From Phoronis australis (Eukaryota > Phoronida > Phoronidae): a stretch of 64,000 nucleotides of DNA. The stretch is taken from positions 184,001-248,000 of the forward strand of contig NMRA01000063.1 in the NCBI GenBank assembly GCA_002633005.1, written 5' to 3'. The notes beneath the pieces are model-generated. The model ran no database searches. It saw only the letters and a list, made by a program, of their open reading frames with translations, and was not told the origin of the DNA. A program made the translations under genes and the position numbers. Positions 1 through 11,798 of the stretch are shown piece by piece. The number at the start of each line of letters is the position of its first letter. Position 1 is the stretch's first letter.

Positions 1-1337
1 AAGTATAAAAGCCGGGCTTTGGTTTTTACATATTGAGAAAACACGTTTTCCGAATACTGAATTTGTTGTGTAAAATGAAAGTGTGTCAATTTTAAAACAC
101 GCGCGGTGGTTTGTAGTGCACTATGATGGGCGCTAGCCTGAACTGAGGGCGCTTAATTGGAAATTCTCAAAATTTAAGGGGGAATTCTTAGTAGATCAGT
201 GAGCGCTTATTGTGAAAAACTTCAAAGGTAGGGCGTAGGGTTGTGCGTGAGCATAGTCGTTAACCAAAATGTTTGCGGTAATTAGATATTAAAGCACGGC
301 AATCGTAAGAAACATTATAATACGATTTTGCGAGGCAAACTCCATCTAGTAGGCGTGACTTTTTGGACATCGTTACCACCTACACTGTACCTTTTTTATC
401 GACCCGGAATAATTCTGTTTTTAATTGCCCGTGTCAGCGGGAACAAGGTCGTTTCTATTGGAGTCTGAACATTTCATGGTGACGGTGGTTCAGGGAGTGA
501 AAAGTTGCCGGGGAGGTTTATGAAGAGAAGAATAAAAAGTTAGCTAACCACAATTTCGTATCTAGTACCTGTTTTGTTGCAATAGCTGGCTACGGGCATA
601 GGATACAGGGCTTCGAGAACATCGACCTCGAGAAACATCAGAACAGGAAAATATCGGTTCTGGGTTCTATCGGTCCCGAGGAATATCGTAAAGCATCCGG
701 TCTGTTATAACCGCCGGAAATGTATGAGTTCTCATTTTCAAATAAACCACTGGCACCCAGGTGCTTAACAGAGCCAAGCCGGTATAATCTTTCATTTAGG
801 AATGTCGCTGTTCTCTTTTGATGTGCAACTTTGACTAGGTGGTGCGCACGCGCGAGTTCACGCACTTGAATCGCTGGAATAGGCCTACACTTTACGTTGG
901 CAACAAGGTACGAAACATCAATCATAATTCGCACACGTAGCACCAGAAACAAGTAAAGGGGTTTGAGAATTTTTTGCCGCAGTGCAATATCAGGGATATT
1001 GTCGTGGATATTTGGTAAATGTAATAAGGACATCTTAAGCGAAAAACAAACATATTTGTCCACCACAAAGTTTGGTAAGTTGATCGCTTAAGAATTAATA
1101 CAAACAGCGCTGTTTTGTGACGTTTTATCACGTGTTATGCAGTGGCCCGAAACTTTCTTAGGCAAATCCGGAAATTTGCAAAAGTGGCCGAAAATGTTAG
1201 CCAATGAAACACGTCAAAGATCGATTCTGCATATCCCATGTTCACGCGACTAGCTTACAAGTCATCAGGAGGGCTGTTCTTGGTTAGTGTTCTTTTGAAC
1301 TTGGATTTGGCAACAACCAAATAACGATCGGATTAAC
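1..1337. repeat. Long dispersed repeat, copy 1 (runs off left edge)
   Basis: Aligns collinearly with 2345-3759: shared blocks include gatgggcgc(t/c)agcctgaact, gcgaggcaaactccatctag, caatagctggctacgggcac and cttggatttggcaacaacca. Both copies carry stops and short open frames on the minus strand that differ, so no protein is supported. Element class unknown. Confidence 0.85.
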
Positions 1338-1344
1338 TAGAGTT

Positions 1345-1640
1345 GCTTTATTTCCCAGGTATCTGCATTTTGCGACTTAATACGAGATGACAAAAATCTC
1401 AGCTAGCATTTCCAAATTTCAGGTCGCAAATGCGACCTGCAGCTCGTTATGTCGAGCCCTGATAACCAGGCAATAGTAATATGCCACCTTCAAAAGTGCC
1501 TGTGCCTACTTAGAGTGAGGTTAAGAGACAGGGCTCGACGCTATTAAAATCGCCAGGTCGCATTTTGCAACCTAGCCAAAAGTCAAATTTCCAAAATCCA
1601 GCTCGCATTTATAAATGCCAGGTCGAAAAATTTTCCCGCC
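1345..1640. mobile_element. Fragments of a CAGGGCTCGAC-ended element
   Basis: 1345-1451 ends ...GTTATGTCGAGCCCTG and is shared with 5528-5932. A fresh CAGGGCTCGAC start lies at about 1532, followed by CAGGTCGCATTTTG. CAGGG ends suggest hAT-like elements, but no transposase or clear target duplication is visible. Confidence 0.55.
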
Positions 1641-2344
1641 ATTTTTATGCGCCAAAATTTATTTTTTAGATAATCGAGAAAATGTTTTGATAATGCTCGT
1701 ACCTACAGCGTTAAATACTCACGAATTTCACATTGCAAAATTGACTTCGTTCATACAGGTACAGCGTTATTGTTCTTCATGACCGCAATTGAAAGGATCT
1801 AGAGCGCAAGGCAAGTTGTCGACGTGAAAGCTGAATCAGTGCTCTCTAACTGACACGTGCATTCGAGTAGCTAAGTTTGCAATGTGAAAAGGGAGTAAAT
1901 GCCCATTGAAAAAGTATACGGGTTTTTGCTAGGTCTCACCTGTTGCTGGCTGTCACCAAAGTCGTTAAAGATTCAAACTAACTCGGAGTGCAAATTCCCT
2001 CCACTTTTTGTTGGCAGCCCAAATTTTGCATCTTAACTCGACGTTTGAAAAACATCTGTCGAAAAAAATCCGTGAAACGATGCCCTAACCGAATGACCTA
2101 TTTGGATGCGTGGGAACACTTCAGTGAAAATTTCACAACAAAATGTGGTACTTAAGCTGTTTACGTACTCAACAATTAGTTTTTCATGAAATGAATAGCC
2201 TCGAAATAATTCCCAACTCCCTCCGTGCGGGTTTTCATCGGGTAATGGCGAGTTTGCTCCTCAATACCCTTCAAGTATGGGAAAAATAGGTCAGTAGCAA
2301 AACGACACTCATGTCACTAGTGTTAACATTCTTTCAGAGGTATG
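1641..2344. other. Stretch with no recognised gene
   Basis: Between the two long repeat copies. No convincing coding frame, RNA gene or named repeat was seen. Confidence 0.5.
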
Positions 2345-3759
2345 AAATAATGCCGTTATTTGGTTTTTACATGTTGAGAAACAACATTTTTTGAAAAACT
2401 GAATTTGTTTTACCACGCGCGGTCGTTTGTAGTGCGCTATGATGGGCGCCAGCCTGAACTGTGGGCGCTTATTTGGAAATTCTCAAAAGTTGAGGGGGAA
2501 CGCTTAGTACATCAGTGAGCGCTTATTATGCAACACTTCAAAGGTAGGGAGTAGGCTTGTGCGTGAGCATAGTCATTAGACTGAGTGTTTGCAGTAATAA
2601 GGTATTGGAAGATTGCAATGGTAAGAAACGTTATAACAAAATGATTTGGCGAGGCAAACTCCATCTAGTAGGGATGGCTTTCTGGATATTGTTACCACCT
2701 ACACTGTATCCTTTTTAGCCACCAATAATATTTATTTTTTTAATTGCCTACTTCAGCTAGAACAAGATTGTTTCTATTTGAGTCTGAACATTTAACGGCG
2801 ACGGTGGTCCGGGAAGCGAAAAGTTGCTGGGGGAAGGGGGTGTATGAAGAGAAGAATGAATAGTTCGCTAACCACAATTTTGCATCTAGTACCCGTTTAG
2901 TTGCAATAGCTGGCTACGGGCACAGAATATAGATTTTAGAGAACATTGACCTCGGGAAACATTGGAACAGGAAAATATCAGTTTTGGGTTACTATATCCG
3001 TTCCGTAACGCATCGGGGGTTTTATAACTGCCGAGAATCTATTGGCACCTAGGTGATTGTCAGAGTTAAGCCAGTATACTCTTTCATTCAGGACTCTGTC
3101 GCTGTTCTCTTTTGATGTACAGCTTTGAAGTGGTGCGCACGCGCGAGTTCACACACTTAAATCGAGTAGGCCTACACTTTACGTTAGCAACAACGTGTGA
3201 AAGACAAATCATATTTCGCGCACGTAGCCCCAGAAACAATTAAAGGGGTTTGAAAATTTATTGGCAACTGAAAGTCAAGACGTTGCCGTCGTTTGGCGAT
3301 TAACAAGTTTGACATTTTCATTTTGGCTGTTTTATGCGATAAAGTAACGATTGTCTGCCGGGACCGCCTGCGCGCTAACAACGGGATCAACCAGTGCGGC
3401 CGCACTGTAATATCAGGGATAATGTCGTGGATATTTAGTAGATGTAATAATGACATCTTACGTGAAAAAAAAATATTTGTCCACCACATAGTTTGGTAAG
3501 CTGACCGCTTAAGATTTAGTAGAAACACCGCTGTTTTGTGACGTTTTATCACGTGTTATGCAGTGGCCCGAAACTTTCTTCCGCGAATCCGGAAATTTCC
3601 AAAAGTGGCCGAAAATGTTAGCCAATGAAACGTGTCCTAGATCGATTCTGCATATTCCATGTTCACGCGACTTGCTAACAAGTCATTGGGAGGGCTGTTC
3701 TCGGTTAGTATTCTTTTGAACTTGGATTTGGCAACAACCAAATAATCGGGTCGGATTAA
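2345..3759. repeat. Long dispersed repeat, copy 2
   Basis: Second copy of the 1-1337 repeat. It carries about 140 bp (roughly 3260-3400) that copy 1 lacks, replacing gaattttttgccgcagtgc of copy 1. Confidence 0.85.
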
Positions 3760-4729
3760 CACATGCTATGAACATTCCCATTAAATAAAATTGGTTCTAA
3801 CCCCGGTGTTTAAGGTTAACGGCGGGGTATGGAAAATTGAACTAGACCGTATTTATCCACCTTGGCTGAGACGCGCTCGGCTCATGTTCAAAGGGATGCC
3901 GCCAAGCTGCTCTATTCATCGAGTCACGAGCGAGGATAATTGACTTCGCTCATGCGGATATGATCAGCTGATTACAGTCTAGCCTAACAACTGTACTTTT
4001 TATGGAGAGAATTTTACGTAGTTTTTACTGTAATATTTGAAAAGAGGAGCGAAAACAAATATGAGTACAACTTTGAATTTTTCAAATCGGCCCAGGATAA
4101 GACATTTTGCAACACAGCAACACTCACGATTACTTTCATTCGGCGCGCACTAATACAAAAATATAGGACCCAAGTTATTTAGATTTTGGAACACATGCAT
4201 TGCAATATTCAAAATACTTTTATTATGAATCTTACAAGCTGTAAAACGACGTTGTTAATTTCATTGTGTTCATTCATTGTCATCCGTCAAATCGGCAATT
4301 TCCGAGATGTGATCTGCGGCGTGCGCGTATGTGTACAAAACACGTGATTGTTATGTTCCTGGAGTACGAAAATTAAGAAGGCTTTAACATGCCGTTATTA
4401 TTGACAGGGACACGATAAAACGAATTTGGATTTTGACTATAGTCTTGATACAGCGATCTGACTGACCACTGCGTCAGTGTCTCCGTTAGACCCAGAAATT
4501 TCACACAGCCCGGGTAGTTCATTTCGTCCCCAACATGTAGATCGAGCCTTGGACTATTAATACTCCACGGCAGAGCTAACGACAGTCGGCCTGTGCACAC
4601 AAAATCTGTGAGTTAACCAGCACTCACCTTGCACGTTACAGCCGTTTAAGTGAAAAACAATCTAGTAAACGCCATTTTCTTGCATAATCCTCCGCCTTTT
4701 GTAACAAAAAAGTCTATCGTCGATGACCC
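3760..4729. other. Stretch with no recognised gene
   Basis: Unique-looking AT-rich sequence. Open frames are short and lack family motifs. Confidence 0.5.
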
Positions 4730-5263
4730 GCACACGCACGCTCACTCACTCTCATACACAGACGACCTTCAAAACAAACGTCACGTGACAACAACATGTG
4801 TGTTCATCCAGAGATTTTTCTCTTGTTGTGGAGTACGATGTAGCGCACATTTGGACTTAATCGCAATTAATCTGGACTCCACATGAACTTTAAAAATTGT
4901 AAAACATCAGGAAGATTTCAGGTAATTTGTTGAGTCGAAACTATATTTTTATTCAAGAGTACAAGTTTTCCTATTGACGATGGCGATTCAGCGGCGACGC
5001 ATCAGTCGGCAAGTTTTCGCCCTGTGATGAGCACAATTTTTTGAAAAATTATCGTAATTTAACAACGGAAGTTCATAGCAATGCACCACAATTTTGTAGA
5101 AAGACTGTCATAGGCTAAAAATTCGTCACAAAGCGTAAATTTTATGAATCCTAGCTTCCGATTTTACCCGTTTGGGAAACCGGCTTTCAACTGCCGTAGG
5201 CTACAATAAGAATCCCCTCCCCGTGAAATGATTTTTTCTAAGCGTTTATTAGAGCCAATACAG
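4730..5263. mobile_element. Second, partial copy of the 36011 element
   Basis: Shares with 36865-37388 the blocks around CAAAACAAACGTCACGTGAC, GTGGAGTACGATGTAGCGCA and the right end ...TAAGCGTTTATTAGAGCCAA, ending CAATACAG|TA at 5263. The left end is not recognisable. Confidence 0.65.
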
Positions 5264-5527
5264 TATACAGCTTTCCACCAAGGCTAGGTGATACTACGAC
5301 ATTATTCTTTGTTGCATTAGTAACTGGTCTTGGCTAATATTATCATTTTATGGCCTGGTCATCCATTCAGCCAAAAGTAGTTCCAGAGGTGGCTTATCAG
5401 CCAATTATTCACGCATGCTGACTCACAATAGAAGCCTGATAAGAGTGAAGGTGGATAAATGCGGTGTTCCTACAGTTTCTTGTTTTAGTGGATGTGTTCA
5501 CGACATGAAGAGTTGCTTTATATTTGC

Positions 5528-5933
5528 CAGGTATCTGCCAAGAAGTGCAAAAACTCAGCTTATATTCGTTGGAAATTCCAGGTGGCATTTTGCGGCTTGA
5601 TACGAGCTGACAAAAATCTCAGCTCGCATTTCCAAATTTCAGGTCGCAAATGCGACTGTTGTAATCGTCAACATCATTCGTCCTTTATCTTTCTGTGGTG
5701 TCTTGTGATTTGTCAGTTTTATGGTTCCCCGGATGCTTGTTTTATTTAAACTGTTGGCAGGAACCCTGCTGGCAGTCTTTCAGCAAGCAATCAGGATGTC
5801 AGGGATGGGCACCTGGATTGGGTTTTACTGAAGCTTGAATAGCTGTGTTTTAACTGGTGAGTACTTCTAGAGGCCTAGCTAGTGAACCTGCAGTAATACA
5901 ACACGACCTACAGCTCGTTATGTAGAGCCCTGG
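5528..5933. mobile_element. CAGGG-ended MITE-like copy, split by an LTR-like insert
   Basis: Matches 1345-1451 (CTCAGCTCGCATTTCC, CAGGTCGCAAATGCGAC, CAGCTCGTTATGT, GAGCCCTG) but is interrupted after GCAAATGCGAC by 247 bp. Confidence 0.65.
5657..5903. mobile_element. Solo-LTR-like insertion with 4-bp target duplication
   Basis: The insert starts TGTTGTAATC and ends AATACAACA, i.e. TG...CA with short inverted ends. It is flanked by CGAC on both sides (5653-5656, 5904-5907). The uninterrupted sequence at 1345-1451 serves as the empty site. This fits a solo LTR of a small LTR retrotransposon. Confidence 0.7.
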
Positions 5934-6885
5934 GAGAGATAAAGACGACGGCGCAATCGACAAGAAAGGAAATCACTTGGAACAGATTGAAGACAGCACT
6001 GTCCTCGCTAACTGTTATTTGATAAGACCAAAAGAAACACAAATGACGAAGGTCTGTTAACAGTTCAGACGACAAAATATTATACTTACAACAGGAAGCT
6101 CATCTTGTTTCTTCTAGCTGTAAACAACCAAAAATAAGAACGACGTTAACGTTCCTAACAGTTCACGACAACATTAAAAACTGAAACGTTTCAAATGGAT
6201 CAGGAATTGGTAAGATGTTGACCGATTGTCAGAACAAAACAACCACACAAAAATGGCCGTATATGTTTTGAGTCAACCCGGAAATCCGATGTGACATCAT
6301 TTCCGAATTAGGTCAGAAGGTTGTACAAGCATAGATTAGGAACTATTATCTATGGTACAAGATTGTTTCAATATTGGCTTTTTAAGACTATTATACCCTT
6401 GAAAATTGCATTTTTAAACATTTAAATTGTTATTTAAGCATTGAAGATCAGGAAATGTCGTCTTGTGCACTCTATTTATTTCGATCTTAGTATTCGACAA
6501 AATCCGTCAAATTCCGGGGTTTCCGGAGCGTGGTTCCTTGACGCCATTGTCACAGGTTGAGATTATCTTCTGAGAATTTTGATTAGTTTTTGTGCAGGTA
6601 GGTGATTCGATTTTTCGCTGATTGTTATTGAGTGGTGCCGTGTATTATTTGTCTCGTAAATGTATACCTCGTTACCTTGTGTGGTAGAGAGAGAGTAACA
6701 CTTAATTACTTGGCGGAATTCTTCCCTAAGTATACACCGGTGACCTAAACTAAAGTCGTGAATATACACCGGTGACCTAAAGTCGTGAATATAAGCATAA
6801 TAAGCAGTTGATTGTCATACTACCCAGTGCCCGTTTGCAACTGCTCATGTGATGTCATGGACATATATCAGCCTTTACAAATGTA

Positions 6886-7047
6886 GTAATAGCCGAGATT
6901 ACCCTACCCCGGAATCGAACCCGCGACCCCCATAAAACCGGCAAGCGTGCTAACCATTCAGGCATTCAGCTAATAGGCAATTGCCCGTTAGCGAGTAGCT
7001 AACAGATGCTCATATAATTCACCGGAAGAACATCTACAACATTCCCC
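6886..7047 (-). mobile_element. tRNA-derived SINE, copy 1
   Basis: Read on the minus strand it has an A-box-like TAGCTGAATG...GGTTAGCACG and a B box GGTTCGATTCC, followed by the same tail as copy 2. An internal 8-bp duplication (ggcattca) disturbs the A box. It is too diverged around the arms to be a tRNA gene. Confidence 0.75.
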
Positions 7048-7265
7048 CCTTTCCTACGGAACGGGCACGCGACAGGAAGGTGAACACCAGGATGTCTCGC
7101 ATACAGGTCATCAACGTCCCTTTGTACCTTTACCACCACAACACAGGTGAACACAAGGTCGTCTCTCATACAGGTCCTTGACTCCTGGAACCTTCTACGC
7201 GCGCTGTCCCGAGGTCCGTGGGTACTAGTTGGCAGTGCTTCATCGGTAGATCATCCGTTTGCCGA

Positions 7266-7427
7266 CTACGCCATTTGTAGTAATAGCCGAGATTACCCGA
7301 CCCGGGGATCGAACCAGCGACCCCCATAAAACCGGCAAACGTGCTAACCATTCAGCTAATAGGCAATTGCCCGTTAGCGAGTAGCTAACAGAGGCTCATA
7401 TAATTCACCGGAAGCACATCTGCAACA
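7266..7427 (-). mobile_element. tRNA-derived SINE, copy 2
   Basis: Minus strand: TAGCTGAATGGTTAGCACG (A box) and GGTTCGATCCC (B box) about 30 bp apart, then the ACCGGCAAA... body shared with copy 1. Pol III promoter arrangement, class SINE. Confidence 0.78.
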
Positions 7428-8100
7428 CAAATATACGTGTTTTGACAATCTTAGTCCTTGTTTGTATCCGTAAACAGTTTTAAAACTTGCTGATATCGCC
7501 AGCCATTTTGAATGAGGCCCTAAAGTCGTGAACGTTTCGTTTAGACGAAAATGCACGAAGTATGACAACACAAGTCAACTACAGTGCTTACAGTTACTCT
7601 AGATGACATAAAAATGCATTGAATTGTTTATTAATTCAGTTTCAATTGAAATAAATTGTTATAAGTTTTGCACCCAAATTTGATGTGCACAGACGTTTTC
7701 AATGAGGTTCACGTAAAACGCTAAGAACCCAGCATCAATTATCGCTCTGTATTTTATTGTTTTGGCCTTACAAAACTTGATCGACCCTGGGACATTTTGA
7801 TACATTGTTCAAGCTACTCCTGGAGCGCGTGTTTGAGTAAATCTGAACGATAAATATTTTCGAAAGTATATCCCAAAAATGCCCAAAAAAGTGAATTAGT
7901 GAAATATGCTGTTTTTAAGATACATTTGAAAAAAGAAGCCACTCACTCACTGTTTGTTATCATATTGTGAATACGAACACGTCCGGGTATTCGTTTGACG
8001 TTCGTAAGCAAACGAACTCTGGAAACTTCAACGCCAGATGTCGCAGGACCGCGCAGAAGAGGAAATAAGATCGATCATGACTTTAGGGCACTCACGACTT
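7425..8100. repeat. Tandem unit A of a MITE-like repeat
   Basis: Matches 8212-8895 almost throughout. Contains inward CCCTAAAGTCGTGAA (about 7518) and outward TGACTTTAGGGC (about 8082), so the core 7517-8090 is bounded by inverted ends. Confidence 0.82.
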
Positions 8101-8895
8101 TAGGACCTCTGACGGTATATGCATAATAAGCAGTGGATTGTCATACTACCCAATGTCCGTTTGCAACTGCTCATGTGATGTCATAGACATATATCAGCCT
8201 TCACAAATATACATGTTTTAACAATCTTAATCCTTGTTTGTATCCGTAAGCAGTGTTTTAAAACAGTCGCTGATATCGCCGGCCATTTTGAATGAGGCCC
8301 TAAAGTCGTGAACGTTTCGTTTAGACAGAAATGCACGAAGTATGACCACACAAGTCAACTACAGTGCTTACAGTTACTCTAGATGACATAAAAATGCATT
8401 GCATTGTTTATTAATTCAGTTTCAATTGAAATAAATTGTTATATGTTTTGCACCCAACTTTGATGTGCGCAGACGTTTTCCATGAGGTTGTTCACGTAAA
8501 TTGCTAAGAACCCAGCATCAATTATCGCTCTGTATTTTATTGTTTTGGCCTTACAAAACTTGATCGACCCTGGGACATTTTGATACATTGTTGAAGCTAC
8601 CCCTGGAGCGCGTGTTTGAGTAAATCTGAACGATAAATATTTTCGAAAATACACCCCAAAAATGCACAAAAAAGTGAATTAGTGAAATATGCTGTTTTTA
8701 AGATACATTTGAAAAAAGAAGCCACTCTCTCACTGTTTGTTATCATACTGTGAATACGAACACATCCGGGTATTCGTTTGACATTCGTAAGCAGACGAAC
8801 GCTGGAAACTTCAACGCCAGATGTCGCAGGACCGCGAAGAAGCTGAAATAAGATCGTTCACGACTTTAGGGCACTCACGACTTTAGGATCTCTGA
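8101..8895. repeat. Tandem unit B of the MITE-like repeat
   Basis: Second copy. Its first ~100 bp also match 6787-6895 (GATTGTCATACTACCCA), showing that the original repeat unit extended further left and that the SINEs were inserted in between. Confidence 0.82.
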
Positions 8896-8955
8896 CTGTA
8901 TGTTGATCTGACAGCAATTTTTTTTTACTTGGCGAAATAAGTATGTTGGTCTTAC

Positions 8956-9005
8956 ATCAAGTTTATTACTTGGCGAAATAAATTTCGCCAAGTAATAAAC
9001 TTGAT
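8956..9005. other. Perfect 24-bp inverted repeat with 2-nt spacer
   Basis: Arms 8956-8979 and 8982-9005 (atcaagtttattacttggcg...) are exact reverse complements separated by AA. The same core, ttacttggcgaaataa, also occurs once at about 8928. Confidence 0.95.
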
Positions 9006-10737
9006 CTGTCACTAATTTTTTTTTGTTTGTTCACACGATACAGGTCGCAATTTTCGTCCGATCATCACGAAATTTACACATAACACGTTGTAGTTCCGGA
9101 AGTACTGGAAGCCTATTATTTTTCGTCATAATCGGATCCAAGACAGGGCTCAACACTAACGATTGCCCGTGAACATGTAGATTTTGCGTCGGGCAAGTGG
9201 AATTTGAAAAGTACTTGCCCGATGGGCAAGTTAAAAAGCTAGCCGCATAGGCAAGTAGATCCTAAGATTGTCTGCTCGACATTTGCTCCAAAGTAACGAA
9301 CCCCGACACAAACCTAAAAACCATCGAAAAAGCCGCTGTGGCCGTCAAAGAAACTCTCGTCTTCGAATGAGCACCGAACGGAAAATAGAACGAGTGCGAT
9401 AAAGCGTGCATAGATGACGCTCGCGGTCAAATCCTTTCGATTCTCTGAACGTGCCCTGCAGTTTCTGAATAAGTTGTCACGTGATACTACTGATCGTCTG
9501 CACTCTGGCAAAACGTCTAAACATGGAAGCCGTCCACGCCTGGACGGCATTGGTTTAGTTGCTAGAAAACGAGTTCAGGAAGAATCAAAGCAATAATATG
9601 AAACGAAAAGAGTGCGGGGATGGGTTCCATCATGGGAAATTAGGTTTTCTGGCCTGCGAGACGGTGAACAAGGGATGACGTTTGATTTTTGCCGGCATTT
9701 ACCCATGTACAGCTGGATGCACCGCGTTCGTCAGCGGATGTAAGTCATACAGATAAGCGCAAAAGCTAAAAAGTGAATGATTGACGACATATTTTCTACA
9801 CTACACAGCAGTTTAAAAGGCCTGGTATTTATTCAGGGGGAATTCCAAAGGAAATTCTTATGAATTCCCGGCTCCCGGTGGCGACTCCCGAAAGAAGAGG
9901 AATACGGTCTTCGGGATTGCCGTTCTGAAGTCTGAAGGGTGACTTTTTCGCGGTCTATCTTTTTTTCAAAAATGTAATTATTTATTGAAAATAAAAGTAT
10001 ATGTGGCATTATTATATGTTAAAATTTGATTTTAATTTAATACAAGGTACCGATGACCAAAACTGTGCAAGATTTTTACGGATAGCAAAAATTGAAATTC
10101 AGTTTAGCAACAACTCAAGTTTAATGCATGAGTGCGTATAAACTAATGAATACTCAAAAGTGTCTAGAGTTCATGCCCTAGCTCATTTCGGCGCCTGTGA
10201 ACGTGTGACAATGCTTCAGATACCTGAGTTACTCTTCTAATTTCTCTCTCTAGTGTTTTGACACACCTTATAAATAAATGTTCTATAAGGAGAATCGTTA
10301 AAAAAATAGCAACTCGTGTATATAGCGTGCACAACACAAGAGGAGGCTCAGCACAGGCAGCCCTACGGTAACACATTACCTATGTGCACATGCACACTGC
10401 TATTTGGGATTGTACTTGGGGCAAGTGAATTCGTTGTTCGGGCAAGTAAAAATTTCAACTACTTAAAAAGTTAAAGGCGAAGGCAACCTTTTTCCATGTC
10501 ATTTTGAGCTAAAATAAGGTTGGTTGGTTATCCTAGACATATTTTCCACTTAATTACAGCTTTTCGTAATTTTATTAATTACTCCGCTCTTCCGGAAGTG
10601 ACGTTTTAGCAGGCAAGCATTTCGCGCCAATTTCTTTTCCTATAGTCTGACTGTGAGAGCTGCCGAGTCAGTCATTGTTCTACCTCGGTTTTGTTAAGTT
10701 CCGTCGTCGTTTACTTTCATTTACTAGTCAGTCAATA

Positions 10738-11334
10738 TGCCACACTGTTGCTGCGTACCAGGATATACTATTTATCGGCTCGCGCGCTTTGGGAGTACCT
10801 TTGCATTGCTTTCCGATGGATGACACACTTCGCCGTACTTGGCTCGTTCGTGTGAAGAGCGCAGCGTTACCCGTCCACGCAACGTACAAAGCAGTGGAGA
10901 ATTACCGTGTGCGTGGCAAGCACTTTCTGCCGTCCGATTACGAAAGGGATTTGTACGCTGAACTGATGAAGGTCCCTGCGAAACAACGTCTGATGAAGGT
11001 TGTCATTCCGTCTGTGTTGATTTCCGGCAATGCCCCGTCGCCACCCTCGAGAAGTGCGTATTTGAAGCGAGAAGCCTCGCGAGCTGTGGCCAGTACAGTG
11101 ACGGGAGCCAGTGGAGGCACTTCATCTACTGTCACCCGTGCCTCCGAACGTACCCCAGAGCGTGCAATTCCTGGAACCAGTAGTGATTCGTTGTGTGCTG
11201 TTTTCTCCAGCCCAGAGCCTCTAAGCAGCCCTGCAGCGATATTGAGTAGTGAAAGTGATTACAGGCTCAGTTCGACACCCAGTAAAGAGTTTATTGTGGA
11301 CTTGTCTAAAGTGTTGGAGCTATTTAGAAGGTGA
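10738..11334 (+). pseudogene. THAP-domain protein, frameshifted
   Basis: ATG at 10738 opens MPHCCCVPGY, the normal start of a THAP zinc finger. A frameshift between about 10762 and 10795 moves to the frame reading HCFPMDDTLRRTWLVRV, then GKHFLPSDYERDLYAEL and VIPSVL, which is the second half of a THAP domain. Two of the four C2CH ligands are lost (a Tyr after the CVPG motif, and Arg before GKHF). A Ser/Thr-rich tail of about 100 residues follows to TGA near 11332. Family role: DNA binding, often in transposases. Broken here. Confidence 0.8.
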
Positions 11335-11384
11335 CAGATGTGTGGCGAGGGAGTCACACGACACGATGTAAGCAGTTTGGGTGC

Positions 11385-11798
11385 TCAGGTCACCATCCAG
11401 TGGGAGTGTGTCGCGGGACACTCTGGCAAGTGGGACAGTTGTTCCTCTGTCCGTGGTATGCCGGAGGTCCACTTAACCATGTCCAGTAGTGGCTTGGCCT
11501 CGACGAACTCTGAACAGCACAAGCATTCCATTGAGGTAGGCATAACAACGCACACAGTACATTTGCACCAAGATGTGTCACCATGTCTGTCCTCAGTAGC
11601 TGCCTCGTTTCTCTCAACAGCTGCCTGTGCCTGTGCGTACTCTGCCTCGTTATACTCGGGCTCAAACATGTACCCACCCACTGAATGTCCGTGAAAAAAT
11701 TCCTCGTCACCACTGCTGTGAAAAGGGTCTCCGTCACTCACACTACTGTCACTGTGATACGGGTCACCAACTCCAGCCATTTTCAGCTTACAACACAC
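11385..11798 (-). CDS. P2X7 C-terminal-type cysteine-rich domain protein
   Basis: An open frame of 137 codons with acidic/His N-terminus, Asn/Ala/Glu helix-like middle and a cysteine cluster WCKCTVCVVMPT then ECLCCSEF, about residues 79-99. This spacing, W-C-x-C-x2-C ... CC, is that of the cytoplasmic ballast/zinc region of the P2X7 receptor, a module found as stand-alone proteins in many invertebrates. A further C-x3-H (ECPATHSH) follows and then the frame stops, earlier than in the full module. It lies inside the TTAA element, convergent with the THAP remnant 50 bp away. It is probably element cargo rather than a host receptor; there are no membrane segments. Confidence 0.65.
   Translation of the reverse strand: MCCKLKMAGVGDPYHSDSSVSDGDPFHSSGDEEFFHGHSVGGYMFEPEYNEAEYAQAQAAVERNEAATEDRHGDTSWCKCTVCVVMPTSMECLCCSEFVEAKPLLDMVKWTSGIPRTEEQLSHLPECPATHSHWMVT

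Noticed and set aside
638-1131. 142- and 69-codon minus-strand frames
   Set aside because: The homologous copy at 2345-3759 does not keep the same frame, so no coding constraint is visible.
6901-6970. Possible tRNA gene (minus strand)
   Set aside because: A and B boxes are present but the body is interrupted by an 8-bp duplication, two similar copies share a long non-tRNA tail, and the arms do not pair well; better explained as a SINE.
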